From Trichosporon coremiiforme (taxonomy: Eukaryota; Basidiomycota; Tremellomycetes; Trichosporonales; Trichosporonaceae): a DNA stretch of 64,000 bases. Positions within the stretch are counted from its first letter, which is position 1. Each line of letters starts with the position of its first letter. The translations under genes were made by a program, and so were the position numbers. The DNA lies in assembly GCA_039545355.1 (NCBI GenBank), contig BCJJ01000010.1, forward strand, positions 670,889 to 734,888, read 5' to 3'. This document shows positions 35,135-46,472 of this stretch, in pieces. The notes under the pieces were generated by a model, which saw only the letters and a program-made list of their open reading frames with translations, was not told the origin of the DNA and made no database searches.

Positions 35135-38100
35135 ATGTCGCCGTTGCACAAGTCTATTTATCACAACAACTACAACAGTATCGCCGACGACGACGACCGT
35201 CACCACGGCTACCACAACGAGAAGCACCACCAGCGCGAGGCCGTCGCTCCCCTCTCCACGAATCTTCTTGTCAACAATTACTCGCGCTCCCCGCCTTCCC
35301 GCCCTCTCAACACTCGTTCAACCCCCCCACGCAAGCCCCGGTCAAGCGTCTTCTCGGTCCTGATCCCACGCGCCTGGTCAAGTCCCGCACCACCGCCTTC
35401 GTCGCCTCCAAACCCCTTCATCTTTCTCACGGCCCCGCCCAAGCTCCCTCCAGTCCATCGACACTCGTTCCTCGACCCGGCAACCTTTGATCGCGACGAG
35501 TACTGGCTCGACTCTGACTCTGCATCTGAAATCGAGCAGCAGATTGCTTCAACAGGCTTAGACCAGGGTCCCGACCGTCTGCAGCCCGACCGACACCACC
35601 ACGCCCCTAGTCACAAGCGGAAATCGACAGCTGACCACGTTTCTCCGGCGAGCCCAGCGCAGACGATCTCTCCGTCGACGACTGCGGCCTACCTCTTTTG
35701 CGTCCCATCACCTGCCATCGGAGCCTTTGCAACACCAGCGGCCCTTCGTAGCAAGAAGTCCACTGAACGCGTAGGCAAAACAAGGGGCAAGCCCTTGAAC
35801 GCTTCCTACAAGCCCCCGCCGACTGCAGGCGGTCACAAGCGACGCCGCTTCGTCCATCACGCACGATCGCCCACGGCAACCTTTCCTCAGATCCCCTCCT
35901 TCGCCAACTCGCGATCGCCCACCTACCCTCCTCGAATCCACTACAACCCGAACCTTTCTCTCGCCCAGGCGGCCAAGCAGCCGGCTGTCGCCCGTCGCTC
36001 CCCACGAACGCCCCCTCGTCGTCGATACCGGCGTGCTAGAGGACCGACCGCATCGCCCACGAAGGCTTCCGCTGCGAGCAGGAGCCGCACGAGCTTGCGC
36101 CATCCATCGTGTTCGCGCCTGCACAGACCATCAGCCGACGTTCTCTCGAAGTCTTCGCGCAGCCTTTTCAAGCACCGTGCCGCTCGAATCCTACACGACC
36201 ACCGCCCTGCTCCCAAGCCCCCTATCAACCCCACGGTACACGCTGCGATGCAAGCCATCGTGGACCAGACGGCGTTCCCGGTGAAGCGTAGCGGAGTCAA
36301 CGGCGTCGCAGTACCGAACGGATCGCCGCGACCGCGAGTGGTGGTGAATGAGGAGGATGCAAGGGTCGCGTGGAGTATGCAGTTTTGGGTTACTATTGCC
36401 GACCCTGTTGTGAGTATCCAAACTTGGAGTGGAGATAAAGATAGGCTTTGTGTTCGCGTGTTCGGTAACTGACTCTGGCGCAGACCCAGCATGTCTTCTT
36501 TGCGTGCCCAGCCACAGGTGCGTAGTCGTCGCACTCTTCAGGTCCCCTCATTAGACCGTCATTCCTCCACAGTGTTCCTAACCATAATCGCAGGCCAATG
36601 CAGCTGGGAACCGCCCGTCGGTGCATTCGTGTAAGTCGTCGTGGTTGCTCGGTTGCATCCAATCCATCGATCATGATTGTCGCTGACCGCCGACGCAGCG
36701 TGCCAAGATCGCCCGAAGGTGAATGGTGGGAACTGGCTGATGCGTCGCGTGACAATCAGTGCTACTATTACAGTGAGTCCGAGCAACAACGCCGATCGAT
36801 GTCTTGGACGGATGAGGGTTCAAGGAGTCCCGGATATTCGGCCCCTGCTGTCCTCAGTGTCTCATAGGCTGACCCGCAGACACGCTTACTGGTGTAACGC
36901 AATGGAATAGACCCGACAGTGAAGCGTTTGTCATCCCGCTCGGGTTGATTCAGGTGAGTAGCTCGGCGTGTGTGTGTACCCACTTTTGCGTGAAGCTTGC
37001 TTGCTGGCGCTGTCACGACCGCATCCTATAACGCCACCATCCACCACACCATTGTCACCCCTGTCGTTTCTCAAGCTTACATGCGCGCAGCAAAACGCCC
37101 TCATCTCTTCCCTTCCCGACAAGCCAGCCCCCTCCTCTAGCTCGAGCGTGCACGAGGAGGAGGTCCTGGTCAGCAGCCACAGTAGTGTTGTCAACGGCCA
37201 ACACACACCGTCTCCTCCCCGCAGCCTGAACGGGTCCGTCGCATCGGCTTGTCGCCCCTCCAACTCGCCTGCATCCATCACCCAAACCCTCCCCGACACG
37301 ATAGAACACCCCGTCATGCTTGCCCAGAGTGCGACGGCAAGCTCGAGTGGGCCCTTAACGCCAACACCGGATCAGCTGTCTGACGGGGAGGCGATCAGCA
37401 CCGATGCGGCGGAAGCGAGCGATCATCTTGCGGAAGCTGAGCCTGTCCGGACGAGCTGGTGGGATCGACGCAAGACGCGCGGACGGCTTATGAGCGGGTC
37501 CAGCGTTCGCAGCAGGCGGGCCACGGTCGAGAACAACAGCCCGCTCACGTCACACAGCGACGTCTTCACCTCTCCTCCGACGTCACCATCGATGGACCAG
37601 CCGGCTGCGGTGCCGCCAGTCGGCCCATCCGGCAACGTCAACATTGTCATCCAGCCGTCATCGCCGACGAGTGCCGCGTACGACCTTAACAACTTCAGCA
37701 CGGACAACTTTGCGGACCGGTATTTCGCGACGAAACGATCCGGCATGCTGCGGCAGCGGTTGTCCCTCGAGCGCATCATGGAGTGGCAGCGCAGTCCGAT
37801 CGCCGCGCCGTTGCTTGTTCTGTCCAAGGCGTGCGTCAACGACGCCTTGTCGACGTTCAAAGTGATCCAGCACGTCATGGGCGAGCGGGATCGGCCGGTG
37901 GACGCTGCGCGACCGAACCACTCCAACCACGGGGCGATGAGTAGTGTTTTGAGCCTGCGATCGACGAGGGACGACTGGGCCGGCAAGGACGACAAGACGA
38001 TCATTCTCGAGGAGATTCGCTGGATGGTCCAGCTCGGTGTCGGTCGCTCAGAGATGCGCGACGAGCTCTACTGCCAGCTGATCAAGCAACTCACGCGCAA

Positions 38101-39008
38101 CCCGGACAACGACGCGACGGTACTCGGCTTCCAGTTGTACTGCGTGTTCGTTCAAGCATTCGGCCCCTCTAAGAGCTTTGAGCCGTTTGTGCGCTCCTTC
38201 CTTGTTGGCAACGTTGAGCGGACCGAGTTTGGAATCGGCGTCATGTCCAAGTGTAAGTTCGAGTGGCTAGAGCGTGTAACTGACTCCAGACTGCCTGTCT
38301 CGGCTGGACGCGTGGGTGGCGAAGGGCGGCGGCGGTCGTGTACTCAGCATTGTCGAGATCGAGCACGCGTCGGACGCTGCGTTCTATCCGTCCGTGTACG
38401 GCCAGACGCTGGAGACGATCATGCAGCGCCAGGAGGGAGCATACCCGGAACTGCGGATTCCGATCATCCTCCCATTCCTCGCGGACGGCGTTCTCGCGCT
38501 TGGCGGAACCGAGGCGGAGGGAATCTTCCGCGTGCCGGGCGACAACGACGTGGTCACGCAACTCCGGACGCGCATCGATCGGGGTCAGTACCAGCTGGAC
38601 GGTATTGACGATCCGCACGTCGTCGCATCCCTGTTCAAGCTTTGGCTCCGCGACTTGGAGGAGCCGCTGATTCCAGCGACGCTTTACAACGCAGCGCTGG
38701 AATCGTCTCGTTCGGTTGACCACAGCATCCTCTTCCTGAAGCGACTTCCGGAACACAACCGACGGGTGCTGCTGTTCGTCATCAGTTTCATGCAGCTGTT
38801 CCTGGACCCGGAGGTCATCGCGGTCACAAAGATGACGCCGCAAAACTTATCGCTTGTGCTCGCGCCGAACATTCTGCGCACGCCGAACGAGTCGCTCGCG
38901 AGCGTGTTCGCGAACAGCGCCAGCGAGAGCCAGTTTGTCCTCAACCTGCTCTTGCACCTTGACCCGCCAAGCGTCGATCCGGAATACGTTCCGACCCACG
39001 GACACTAA
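35135..39008 (+). CDS. WW-WW-MyTH4-RhoGAP protein (ARHGAP39/Vilse-like)
   Basis: Seven exons, 35135-36409, 36484-36517, 36594-36630, 36699-36772, 36880-36953, 37091-38252 and 38290-39008, give 1,124 aa. The first 410 residues are a basic, Pro/Ser/His-rich disordered region. Two WW domains follow: the first from FWVTIADPV to CSWEPP, the second from EWWELAD to TGVTQWNRP. Four short exons and their introns cut through both. Residues about 715-880 form a MyTH4 domain (IILEEIRWMVQLGVGRS, DELYCQLIKQLTRNPDN). From about 920 to the end lies a RhoGAP domain with the arginine finger in EGIFRVPGD (Arg about 966), PHVVASLFKLWLRDLEEPL and NLSLVLAPNIL. The order matches animal ARHGAP39/Vilse, which stimulates Rac/Cdc42 GTP hydrolysis. 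Which GTPase it controls here is not visible. Confidence 0.88.
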
Positions 39009-41244
39009 GCTTCCACCACTTTTGTATTTGTGATTCTTTCATTCTCTCCATCCGGCATCTCTCACTCTGGGCGCGGGGGCACCAACCAGCAGTATACAGT
39101 ACACCACAGCATTCACATTTTCCTTCATATATGTAATAGCAGCGACCTTGTCTCAGTTCGATACGCACTTGGATGCATCAGACTAATGGCGAGTACGAGA
39201 TGGCGGCTGCTGCATAGTCAGCGGCGCGGGTGCTGGCAGGGGAGCGCGAAGTGTGTCTCGGTCCCCAGCGATGGAACGTTCCGTCGAGCTACGAGGAAAC
39301 GCGAGCTAGCCACGAGGGTACAGCCACGCGACGCGAGAGCATGCATGGGGTCCATAAGTCAGAAGCTGTCCATCGTAGGTTGGTTGAGTCGTCAAGGAGA
39401 GGTAGATGAGGTAGATCTGGTGGAGCCGGCGTCAGCGTAGCGAGTGCCCAACAGCGCAGGGGACGGGGCGAGTGTGAGAGCATGAGCGTAACGTGGAGAA
39501 TCAAGCCCAATGAGGTCAGCGAGGTCAGCGCGAGGGCGATGCAATGAAACCTTGTTGGGCGATTTGCTTCGCAACGCTGGAGAAACAAGGTTTAGACGTT
39601 GGCTGGTGAGCCGTGGGCCGAACGTGTGAGAGTTGTGTCTTGCGGTGTCCAGCGGTCTAGCCGTCATACCAGCTTGAGCTTGACCTTGCGCCCAGTGGCA
39701 GAGCGAGTCGCGTGGAAGTCTGGTGGCCGCCATCATCTCCCGACGTGAAGCATCACCCTGCTGCCGCCGTCTCCGCCTCCGCTGGCTGCCTAGTTCTCCT
39801 GGCTGTGCTGTTTGACTGCTCTTCTTTCAGTGCGGAGGGAGATCAGAGGGAAGGGGGAAGGGACACAGAGGAAGGGGTGATCGCGCGTCCTCCATCCTCA
39901 TGTTTCACAAACAGGGGTGCGTTGTCTTGTCCTGAATTGGGCGGTCCGAGTCCTGAACTGGCAGTTTGTATCAGCTCTCATGTTCGTTCATTCGTCCTTC
40001 TGAATTGGGTAACGATTCATCAAACAACTTATTTCAAGCCTCGTAAGCTCGTGCAAATGGGTGCATGAGTGCGCGACGGGCACGCGGGCACCCATTTGCT
40101 GGCGCGGAGCTGAGTGTGCGTGGCCGCAAAGAAGTTGCGGCGTCCTCTGACGCCGTAATGCGGAGCAATGTACAACGGCTGGAGCCAATGACGGCGTCTG
40201 TGCAATGGCAGGGCAGTCCCGAGTCCGCAAGCGATGGCGGGCGACCCACTTGGCCTCTCAAGTCTCAAGTCTACGCTCACTGCATTTACACCAGGCCACC
40301 AGGAACACAGCGAGCACGCACGTACAAGGAACCAGGAACCGGGCCCGCTTGGCGGCGTGCCCTTGTCTTCACCGCTGTCCTCCACGGCTCAGCCGGTGGG
40401 TGCCCAGCGGGTGACATTCTCAGGGTGTCTCAAGGGCCCGGGTTCGTGTTTCTGCGTTTCTGCCGTTTCTGTTTTCGGCCCTCCCCCCTCCTCTGAATTC
40501 TCTTGGCCCTCCCCCGATCCCCCTTGGCCCTCGGCTGCTCTGCAACTGTCGCTCATGCATCGACGTCGGACCCTTTAGCTTGTCGACCTGCTGACCTCTT
40601 GTCAAAGGGGGCATGCCGCCAAAGTCAGTCAGACACTGCAACCACGGGGCCGTCGCGCGGGGAACCTTCTGCCCTCGCGGCGGCCGCCCACCGCCCACGG
40701 CCTCGCGGGGTGAAGCCTGTCGTCGTGAACTCATATCGCGACGGCCCCTTGCTTCCTGGGGCCTCTTGCGCACACTGCACTCAGAGACAGACAAGAGTAC
40801 GCAGTGCGTCGTCCTGTTCACTGCTCTGCTCCACGCCACAACCCGCAGGTCATGTTCGGGAAGCGTTGCATGTGTCTTCTCTTTGCTTTTTGACACTTCG
40901 CACATACTCATTTCTTGACTCACCACACTGCTCCGAGAGCTCACTGTCTGCTGCGCCGACAGATCCCCTTCTTTCATTTTGACAGCCGACGCCGCTTCAC
41001 CCCTCACCAACAGCGGACCACCCAGCCACGAGCGAGATCCAGTCGGCCGACGCGACCAGACCGACACGGCACCGTACCAGGGCAAAGCAAAAGCAATCCT
41101 TCGAACCAGCCCGAGACTCCGCCCGAGGCACAAGTGACGGCAGCCCGACAGGCCACGCCGAGGACAGCGAGGCTAAAGCAGAGCGCAGCGCGTGGCTTCT
41201 GCTCAACATTGACTCTTTCGAACTATCGCGCACAGACTACCGCC
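39009..41244. other. 2.2 kb intergenic region, no gene seen
   Basis: This region lies between two plus-strand genes, so it contains the RhoGAP 3' end and the promoter and leader of the membrane glycoprotein. The last 250 bp are C/A-rich and free of convincing coding frames. I found no tRNA, repeat or spliced gene. Confidence 0.45.
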
Positions 41245-43106
41245 ATGCAGGTCTTTATTCCAGCTAAGTAAGTCCCTTGGTTTGTCATGTGGGCGCGTGT
41301 GGCTGGTGATGTCTGGCTCCCATGCCTCCCAGCAACAGAGGTGGCTCGCGTTGCTAGCCGGACGCGCAGTGTCTTCTGCGCCGTTGCGGGCTGCTTCCAA
41401 GTCCGCCTGGTGCTCGACCGCATCGTCAACCTCGCACACTCGCTCTGCTCGTGTGCTGTGCTGACGCCAGCTCCCCCCTCATCACGTACCAGCCGTCGCG
41501 CAGCGCGTGGACGCCTGACGTGAACGGGACAGGGATGTACACGTTCGGCAACCAATCCGCCGTATTCAACTTCACCGGCACGTCTCTCAACTTCAACGTC
41601 GAGTACGCCTCCGTGAACCAGACCGGCGCTACCAATGGCCCTGGTGGTTCCTCTTCGAGTAACTTGTTCTGGCACACGCGGCTCGTCATCAACGGCACCG
41701 AGGTCGGCAACGACGCGAGCGCCTTGGGGCCCGACAACCTGCCAAACGGGCAGCACTATGTCGAGCTCCAATTCTCCCGGCTGGACGGGAACTCGACCCG
41801 CGACTCGTACGCCATGCTCCGCGGTGTCACGGGCAGCCTGGCGCAGGAGCCGGGACCCAATGCCTGGAACCAGACCTTGGACGACAGCGTGCGGAACAGC
41901 AGCCTGGTGCTGAATGACGGCTGGAGCCGCCTGTCGGCTGACACGGACAACCACCCGGAGACGATCACGAACGAAACCCTCGCGGCGGTGGAGGAGCCCC
42001 AGCTTTCCCAGAGCTGGGAGGGCACGCTCGCTGTCGCTGAGCATCCGGGGGCCGCCGCGCAGCTGTCCTTCACCGGCAGTGCTGTTTGGGTCTACGGCCC
42101 CTCTGGCGGTGCGTTTGGCGAGTACATGGTGCAGCTGGACGGGAAAGACGTGGGGCACTACGGCTCCATGGGCGGGAACACGACGTACCAGACGCTGATG
42201 TACCACACCTCTGGGCTGCAGGAGGGCCTGCACCGGCTCAAACTCACGAGCATCAACGGGCGGATCGGGTTCGACCGCATGGTCTCGTCGAACGGGCTTG
42301 TCGCGCTCTCAGCCCCGAAACAGGCATATGGCACGCTCGCCGTCCCAACGACGACGGTGGGTGCAGCGACCCACGGTTTCATCCCCATGAAGAATACCGA
42401 GACGCCGACCGCCGCGGCGAGCAAGAGCAACAGCAACACGACGACGGCCATCGCGGCATCAGTCGGCACGATTGGCGGGCTGATCGTGCTGACGCTGCTG
42501 GGGTTCCTGATCTGGACGTGCTGCGCGCGCAAACGCCGCCGCGAGAACAGGAACAACCGCCCGCCCCAGTACCTCCCCGAAGAGCCTGGACGGTGGTACC
42601 TTCGCCGCAAGAGCCGGGGGTGGAAGTTCGAGCAGCTCGAGCCTGGCGTTTCGGGTGTCAGCGAGTGGAAGACGCCCTCGACGTCCTCCTTCGGGTCGTC
42701 GTTCCGCGAGCCGAGGAGCCCGCCAAAGGCTCGCGCCAAGAGCCTGTTCTCGAGCAAGACACACCGCCACAACGCGGCAGAGTACGACATGCAGCACATG
42801 CAGCCGGTCAACACCGGCAAGGGGCCCATGGCCGCCGCATTGGGGGGGGCGAGCTCCCCGCTGAGCCAGCTGCAGAACAAGTGGCGGAAACCTCACTACA
42901 GCAAGGCGAGCGAGATCTCCGCCCCTCTCCCGCTCGGGACGAATTACGCCGAGTCGCGCGGCCACGGGCGCACAAACAGCCAGGCGAGCAACGGCAGCCT
43001 CGGGTCCGAGATTCGGAACTGGTACGAGTGGTTTGGGGGCGTGTACGCTGGCTCTGCGGGCACGAGCACGCACACGCGCCGCACCGACGTCGGCATCGCG
43101 TCGTAG
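41245..43106 (+). CDS. Single-pass membrane glycoprotein with beta-sandwich-like ectodomain
   Basis: Two exons, 41245-41267 and 41471-43106, give 552 aa. Exon 1 is 23 nt and encodes only MQVFIPA plus part of Asn8; the intron ends ctgacgccag. The mature region opens with SPLITYQPSRSAWTP, the start pattern of a common basidiomycete family of membrane proteins of unknown function. About eleven N-glycosylation sequons (NGT, NQS, NFT, NQT, NST, NSS, NET, NTT) lie before the span and hardly any after it, so the N-terminal part is probably outside or luminal. Residues about 333-357 (IAASVGTIGGLIVLTLLG) are the span, followed by a basic stop-transfer CCARKRRRE and a Ser/Pro/Arg-rich tail of about 190 residues. 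No classical signal peptide is visible, so the topology would rely on the span itself. A role in cell-surface sensing or adhesion is only a guess. Confidence 0.78.
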
Positions 43107-43878
43107 GAAACGCGGCTGGCGGGGGGGTTGAACTCGCTCGCTATCGCGCTGTATCGGAGCCGCCACAGTAAATGCGCCTCGTTTCCTAAAGACTCTCCTT
43201 AATTCTCACCGTCCTCCCCTTCGCTCCGTCTCTAGGGCGTAGCTTCTTGTACATTATGCGATCTGTTGTGCCGTCTTGCGGACTTGGGCAGGCCGCAATG
43301 CGCAGGTGGCAAGGGCCGGGGGGCGCGTCACTGGGCCAAGGGCGATCGCTGGGTCAGGGTGGAGGTGGAGGCGGAATGTCTTAGGAGCCGGGTTCACTTC
43401 GGTGACTCTCTGTTGAAGTGAAGTGACGGTCACCCGCGACCTCGACGTCGGCACTGCATACCGCCAGCTGCTCGTATGCTCGTGAACGTCATGAACCTTC
43501 CTGTAAGCAAACCTTGTGGCGGTTGCAGAATGCGGAACTCGTTCGAAAAGTGCGCATGGTGTGCCGTTGAAGTTCGCCTGAGACATGAAGGGTGGAGCCC
43601 CACATTGCTGATGAACCGCCTGGGCTGTGGAGCTGTGTCGACCAAGTGGCGTTTGGCGTCTGGCCCATATGGCCACCGTCCGTGGCCCAGACCTAGCCAA
43701 CGCCGGCGAGCATAACACCCCGATCGTCCAGCACGCCTGGGGAGATAGCCTGCTGCCCTCCTGCATGCTGCGCACGGCGCCCTCCTTGCTACTGGCAGCC
43801 TGCGCACCTGCGCCGGGCCTGAAGCCGCGTCACTGACAGTAGCGTTCCGGCCGCCATTTCTACGCCTTCCTGTGGGCA
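43107..43878. other. Intergenic region after the glycoprotein gene
   Basis: No gene, RNA or repeat was recognised in these 770 bp. The first part is presumably the 3' untranslated region of the glycoprotein gene. Confidence 0.4.
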
Positions 43879-45265
43879 ATGACCCCGAAGAATAACGTCG
43901 ATATTCTGGAGCCCTTTGAAGCCAGTAACTTCGCCAAGCGCCAGGTCATGATAGACTTCCTCGAGTCAGCTTCCATCACCGTGCTGGACTACTTCGCGAT
44001 GTCGAAAACATTGTCGACACTCGAAGGGGGGGGGCCGTCACGGCAACACTGGCCCCGGGATTCCAGGCGACTAACCGCGCTGTGGGCTCCGAGATCGCTC
44101 TGGATCTTAGACCTGAGCTTCAAGTTGAACGCGGCCGGAGGAAGGTCTGCGAGGAGGTCCGCGGGGTGCCGCCGCTTCTGCTAAGAAGAGAGCGGGGATT
44201 TTCCGTCGCCACCTCGACGAGGACGTCTCGTTCACAGAGTACAACTTGGTGGTAAACTCTGAAACGGCACGCGCTGCGAGCGTAAGAGCAATGGAACTGC
44301 CGAGCTTGTATCAGCATTGACCGACATGCTCAGGGTGCGCATGGCCGAGACCTGACGCGCCGCTTGCAGCAGTATCGCGACTTCCTCGATGGCAGTAAGA
44401 GCGTGAGCTGCGGCCGCACAAGACTCGGGCTGAAAACAGTACATCCGCAAGAACCCCAACCAGGGGCACTACAAGCGTGTCTGAGGATAAGCGTGTGTGT
44501 TCACTGGTGGCTATGCGAGTCGGCCGCGACCGTGTTCTGTCCGTATCGACACCCGCATCCAGTTCAAAGTCTTCCTGCCGTTCTCCCCTGCCAAGCTACA
44601 AGTGCAGTTGGCGGAAGAGGAGGGCGAGGAGCTCTTCACGTTCAGGCAGAGCGACCTCAATCCCGACAGTGTGCAGATTTGGGTTGGATCCGTTGAGCGG
44701 CTCCGCATCACGGAGGAGATTACCGCGACAGCGGAGACCTGAGATGTCTGTAGTATCAGTAGCCAATGCATAGTAGACCAGTTCCTGTTGTGAAAACATG
44801 TACTCGTTTCGAATGCCAAGATCCGCATCTCTGAGAAAGTCTCGGGTCTGCCGACAGTATGTGGATCTGGAAGGGATCGGCACAATGACAGAGTGGCTCA
44901 AGATTATGGAGGAGATCGCCGCGACTGTCAAGATCTCAGGATTCGGTTAGGAGTGTAGAATCGCAGTGTAGATTTTAATTGCAAACAGCGCGGAAATCCT
45001 GAAATTCTGTAGAGTTACGGATTAAAGTAATGCAGTCTAATCCAGGAGGTCGCGCATACTGAATGTTGCAATATTGTGTCTACCGGTCCAGATCGAGTTC
45101 AGAGTGGTGTGCACAGTGCAGGCTCGCATCTCTGTGAACGTCTCGATGAAACTCGACGTCAGCACGTTGTGACACTCCAAGGCCGGAGCCTGCGTGATGA
45201 GCAGCGAGGGCGTGAGTGTCAGTCAGTTCCTGCTTTCTGCTTCAGGAGGAAGAAGGGCTCGTGCT
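43879..45265 (+). pseudogene. Decayed gene with internally repeated units
   Basis: The plus strand opens with a plausible N-terminus (MTPKNNVDILEPFEASNF, then MIDFLESASITVLDYF). The frame is lost at a run of nine G (44026-44034) but continues sensibly in another frame (TATLAPGFQATNRAVGSEIA, LDLRPELQVERGRRK). Further on, 44540-44742 reads IQFKVFLPFSPAKLQVQ and ERLRITEEITATAET. Related DNA recurs downstream: gagtggctcaagattatgga at about 44890 matches gagcggctccgcatcacgga at about 44695, both followed by ggagat and accgcgac or gccgcgac. Also atcgagttcagagtggt (about 45095) matches atccagttcaaagtctt (about 44557), and gatccgcatctctgagaaag (about 44820) matches gctcgcatctctgtgaacg (about 45123). 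The copies share no frame and carry stops. I do not recognise the ancestral family. A single-base assembly error at the G run is an alternative for the first break only. Confidence 0.45.
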
Positions 45266-45480
45266 AGCGCCCAGAGAGTCGGATAAACCAGGGGTAACGC
45301 AAAATCTCCCGAGGGATCGACCTAGTCCACCACTGACTCCCATGAAGATCATAACATTTGTTAGCTCGGGATAGACCCGAAGGAGGCGGGCCAAACCACT
45401 GGAACGAGGTTGAAACTCGACCTAAGCGATCCGACGTGTTGGAAATCAGGTGATTTCTTGCCCGTTACCCAGGTGCTCGG

Positions 45481-46006
45481 CAGCACCCCTGTTTTGACGT
45501 CTTATTGTTCTTGTTAGCACCTCTGTTTCGCCGGATGCTTCGTACACTCATTATCAGTGTCCCCAGCATCTTCCAATAGCCTGCGGCTAGTCTTATTGTT
45601 CTCTAGCTGCCTGTAGACATATAAACGGCCTCCGCCACCTATGCATCCTCATCCAATCGATCAGTTCAATCTATCCATGCTGCGAGCAACATCGTTGCTT
45701 GGGCATGCAGCGGCTCAGATCCCAACAATCCGACGCTGTAGAAATCTAGACTGCCTGGGGCCCAAGCAACGATGCTGCTCGTAGGGTGGCTAGACTTGAA
45801 CTGATCAACTGAGGATGTGGTTGCATAGGATGGCCAGATGGCCACTTACATATCTACAGGCAGCTAGAGAACAATGAGACTAGCTGCAGGCTTTCGGAAG
45901 ATGTCGTACGATGTCGGGCGCCGAGGCCGGCGCCGAGAATGCTTGTAAGAGGCATGTTGAGCATGTTCTCAGCTAGAACAATAGAAACATTGAGAACGGG
46001 GTGCTG
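45481..46006. repeat. Long imperfect inverted repeat (fold-back element)
   Basis: The left arm (about 45481-45704) and right arm (about 45760-46006) are inverted copies around a central loop of about 55 bp. Matching blocks, read on the plus strand of the left arm and the complement of the right arm, include cagcacccc at the outer ends, cattgttctctagctgcctg against tattgttctctagctgcctg, gatcagttcaa, and atcgttgcttgggc at the loop. The inner about 130 bp of each arm match best; the outer about 90 bp match with more indels. There is no open frame. It could be a non-autonomous fold-back/MITE-like transposon remnant, two solo terminal repeats inserted head to head, or a hairpin RNA locus. Its right end lies about 130 bp before the tRNA-Lys gene. 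Confidence 0.75.
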
Positions 46007-46133
46007 ACAGGAGGTCGAACACCGGACTACGGGCCGAGTGCTGTGAGACACGTGGGAAAGGAATCACGTGCTTTCCAAGACGCCGCCGATCCGATCGGCA
46101 GGGGTAACGAAGTTCTGTAGTGAGAAATTCATA

Positions 46134-46222
46134 GCCCGCCTAGCTCAGTTGGTTAGAGTCTCCGACTTTTACGCATATTCCGTGCGATCGGATGGTCGCG
46201 GGTTCGAGCCCCGCGGTGGGCT
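46134..46222 (+). tRNA. tRNA-Lys (anticodon TTT) with a 15-nt intron
   Basis: The cloverleaf folds fully. The acceptor stem GCCCGCC (46134-46140) pairs with GGTGGGC (46215-46221), with one G-T wobble. The D arm is GCTC/GAGT. The anticodon stem is TCCGA (46161-46165) with TCGGA (46188-46192), and the T arm is GCGGG, loop TTCGAGC, CCCGC. Internal promoter boxes fit: TAGCTCAGTTGG (A box) and GGTTCGAGCC (B box). The anticodon TTT is at 46168-46170, followed by A37. The extra bases 46172-46186 sit right after position 37, the standard place for a nuclear tRNA intron. CCA is not encoded, as expected in eukaryotes. Confidence 0.9.
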
Positions 46223-46229
46223 TCCACCG

Positions 46230-46234
46230 TTTTT
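46230..46234 (+). terminator. RNA polymerase III terminator of tRNA-Lys
   Basis: A run of five T begins 8 bp after the end of the tRNA, the usual position and length for a fungal Pol III stop. Confidence 0.75.
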
Positions 46235-46472
46235 GGACTCTACCGATGTCTTCGAAATAAGAATAAATGCTGGAAGACCTTGATAAGAATAGGGTTGTAA
46301 CTTTTCCGAATGCATTCAGGGTTAATTATTGATTCAGGGTCGGGGCGTCGGGCGCACTGTCCAGTCCGGTCTGTTGTGGTCGATCTGTCGTCTCGCTGGG
46401 CAGTGTCGTGGTGAGTGGATTGCGTGTAATGGTGAACAGAACGGTCACGGAAGAAGACATTGGTGTTGTTGA

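Noticed and set aside
45481..46006. CRISPR or tandem array reading of the repeat region
   Set aside because: There are only two copies, in inverted orientation, with no regular spacers, and the genome is eukaryotic.
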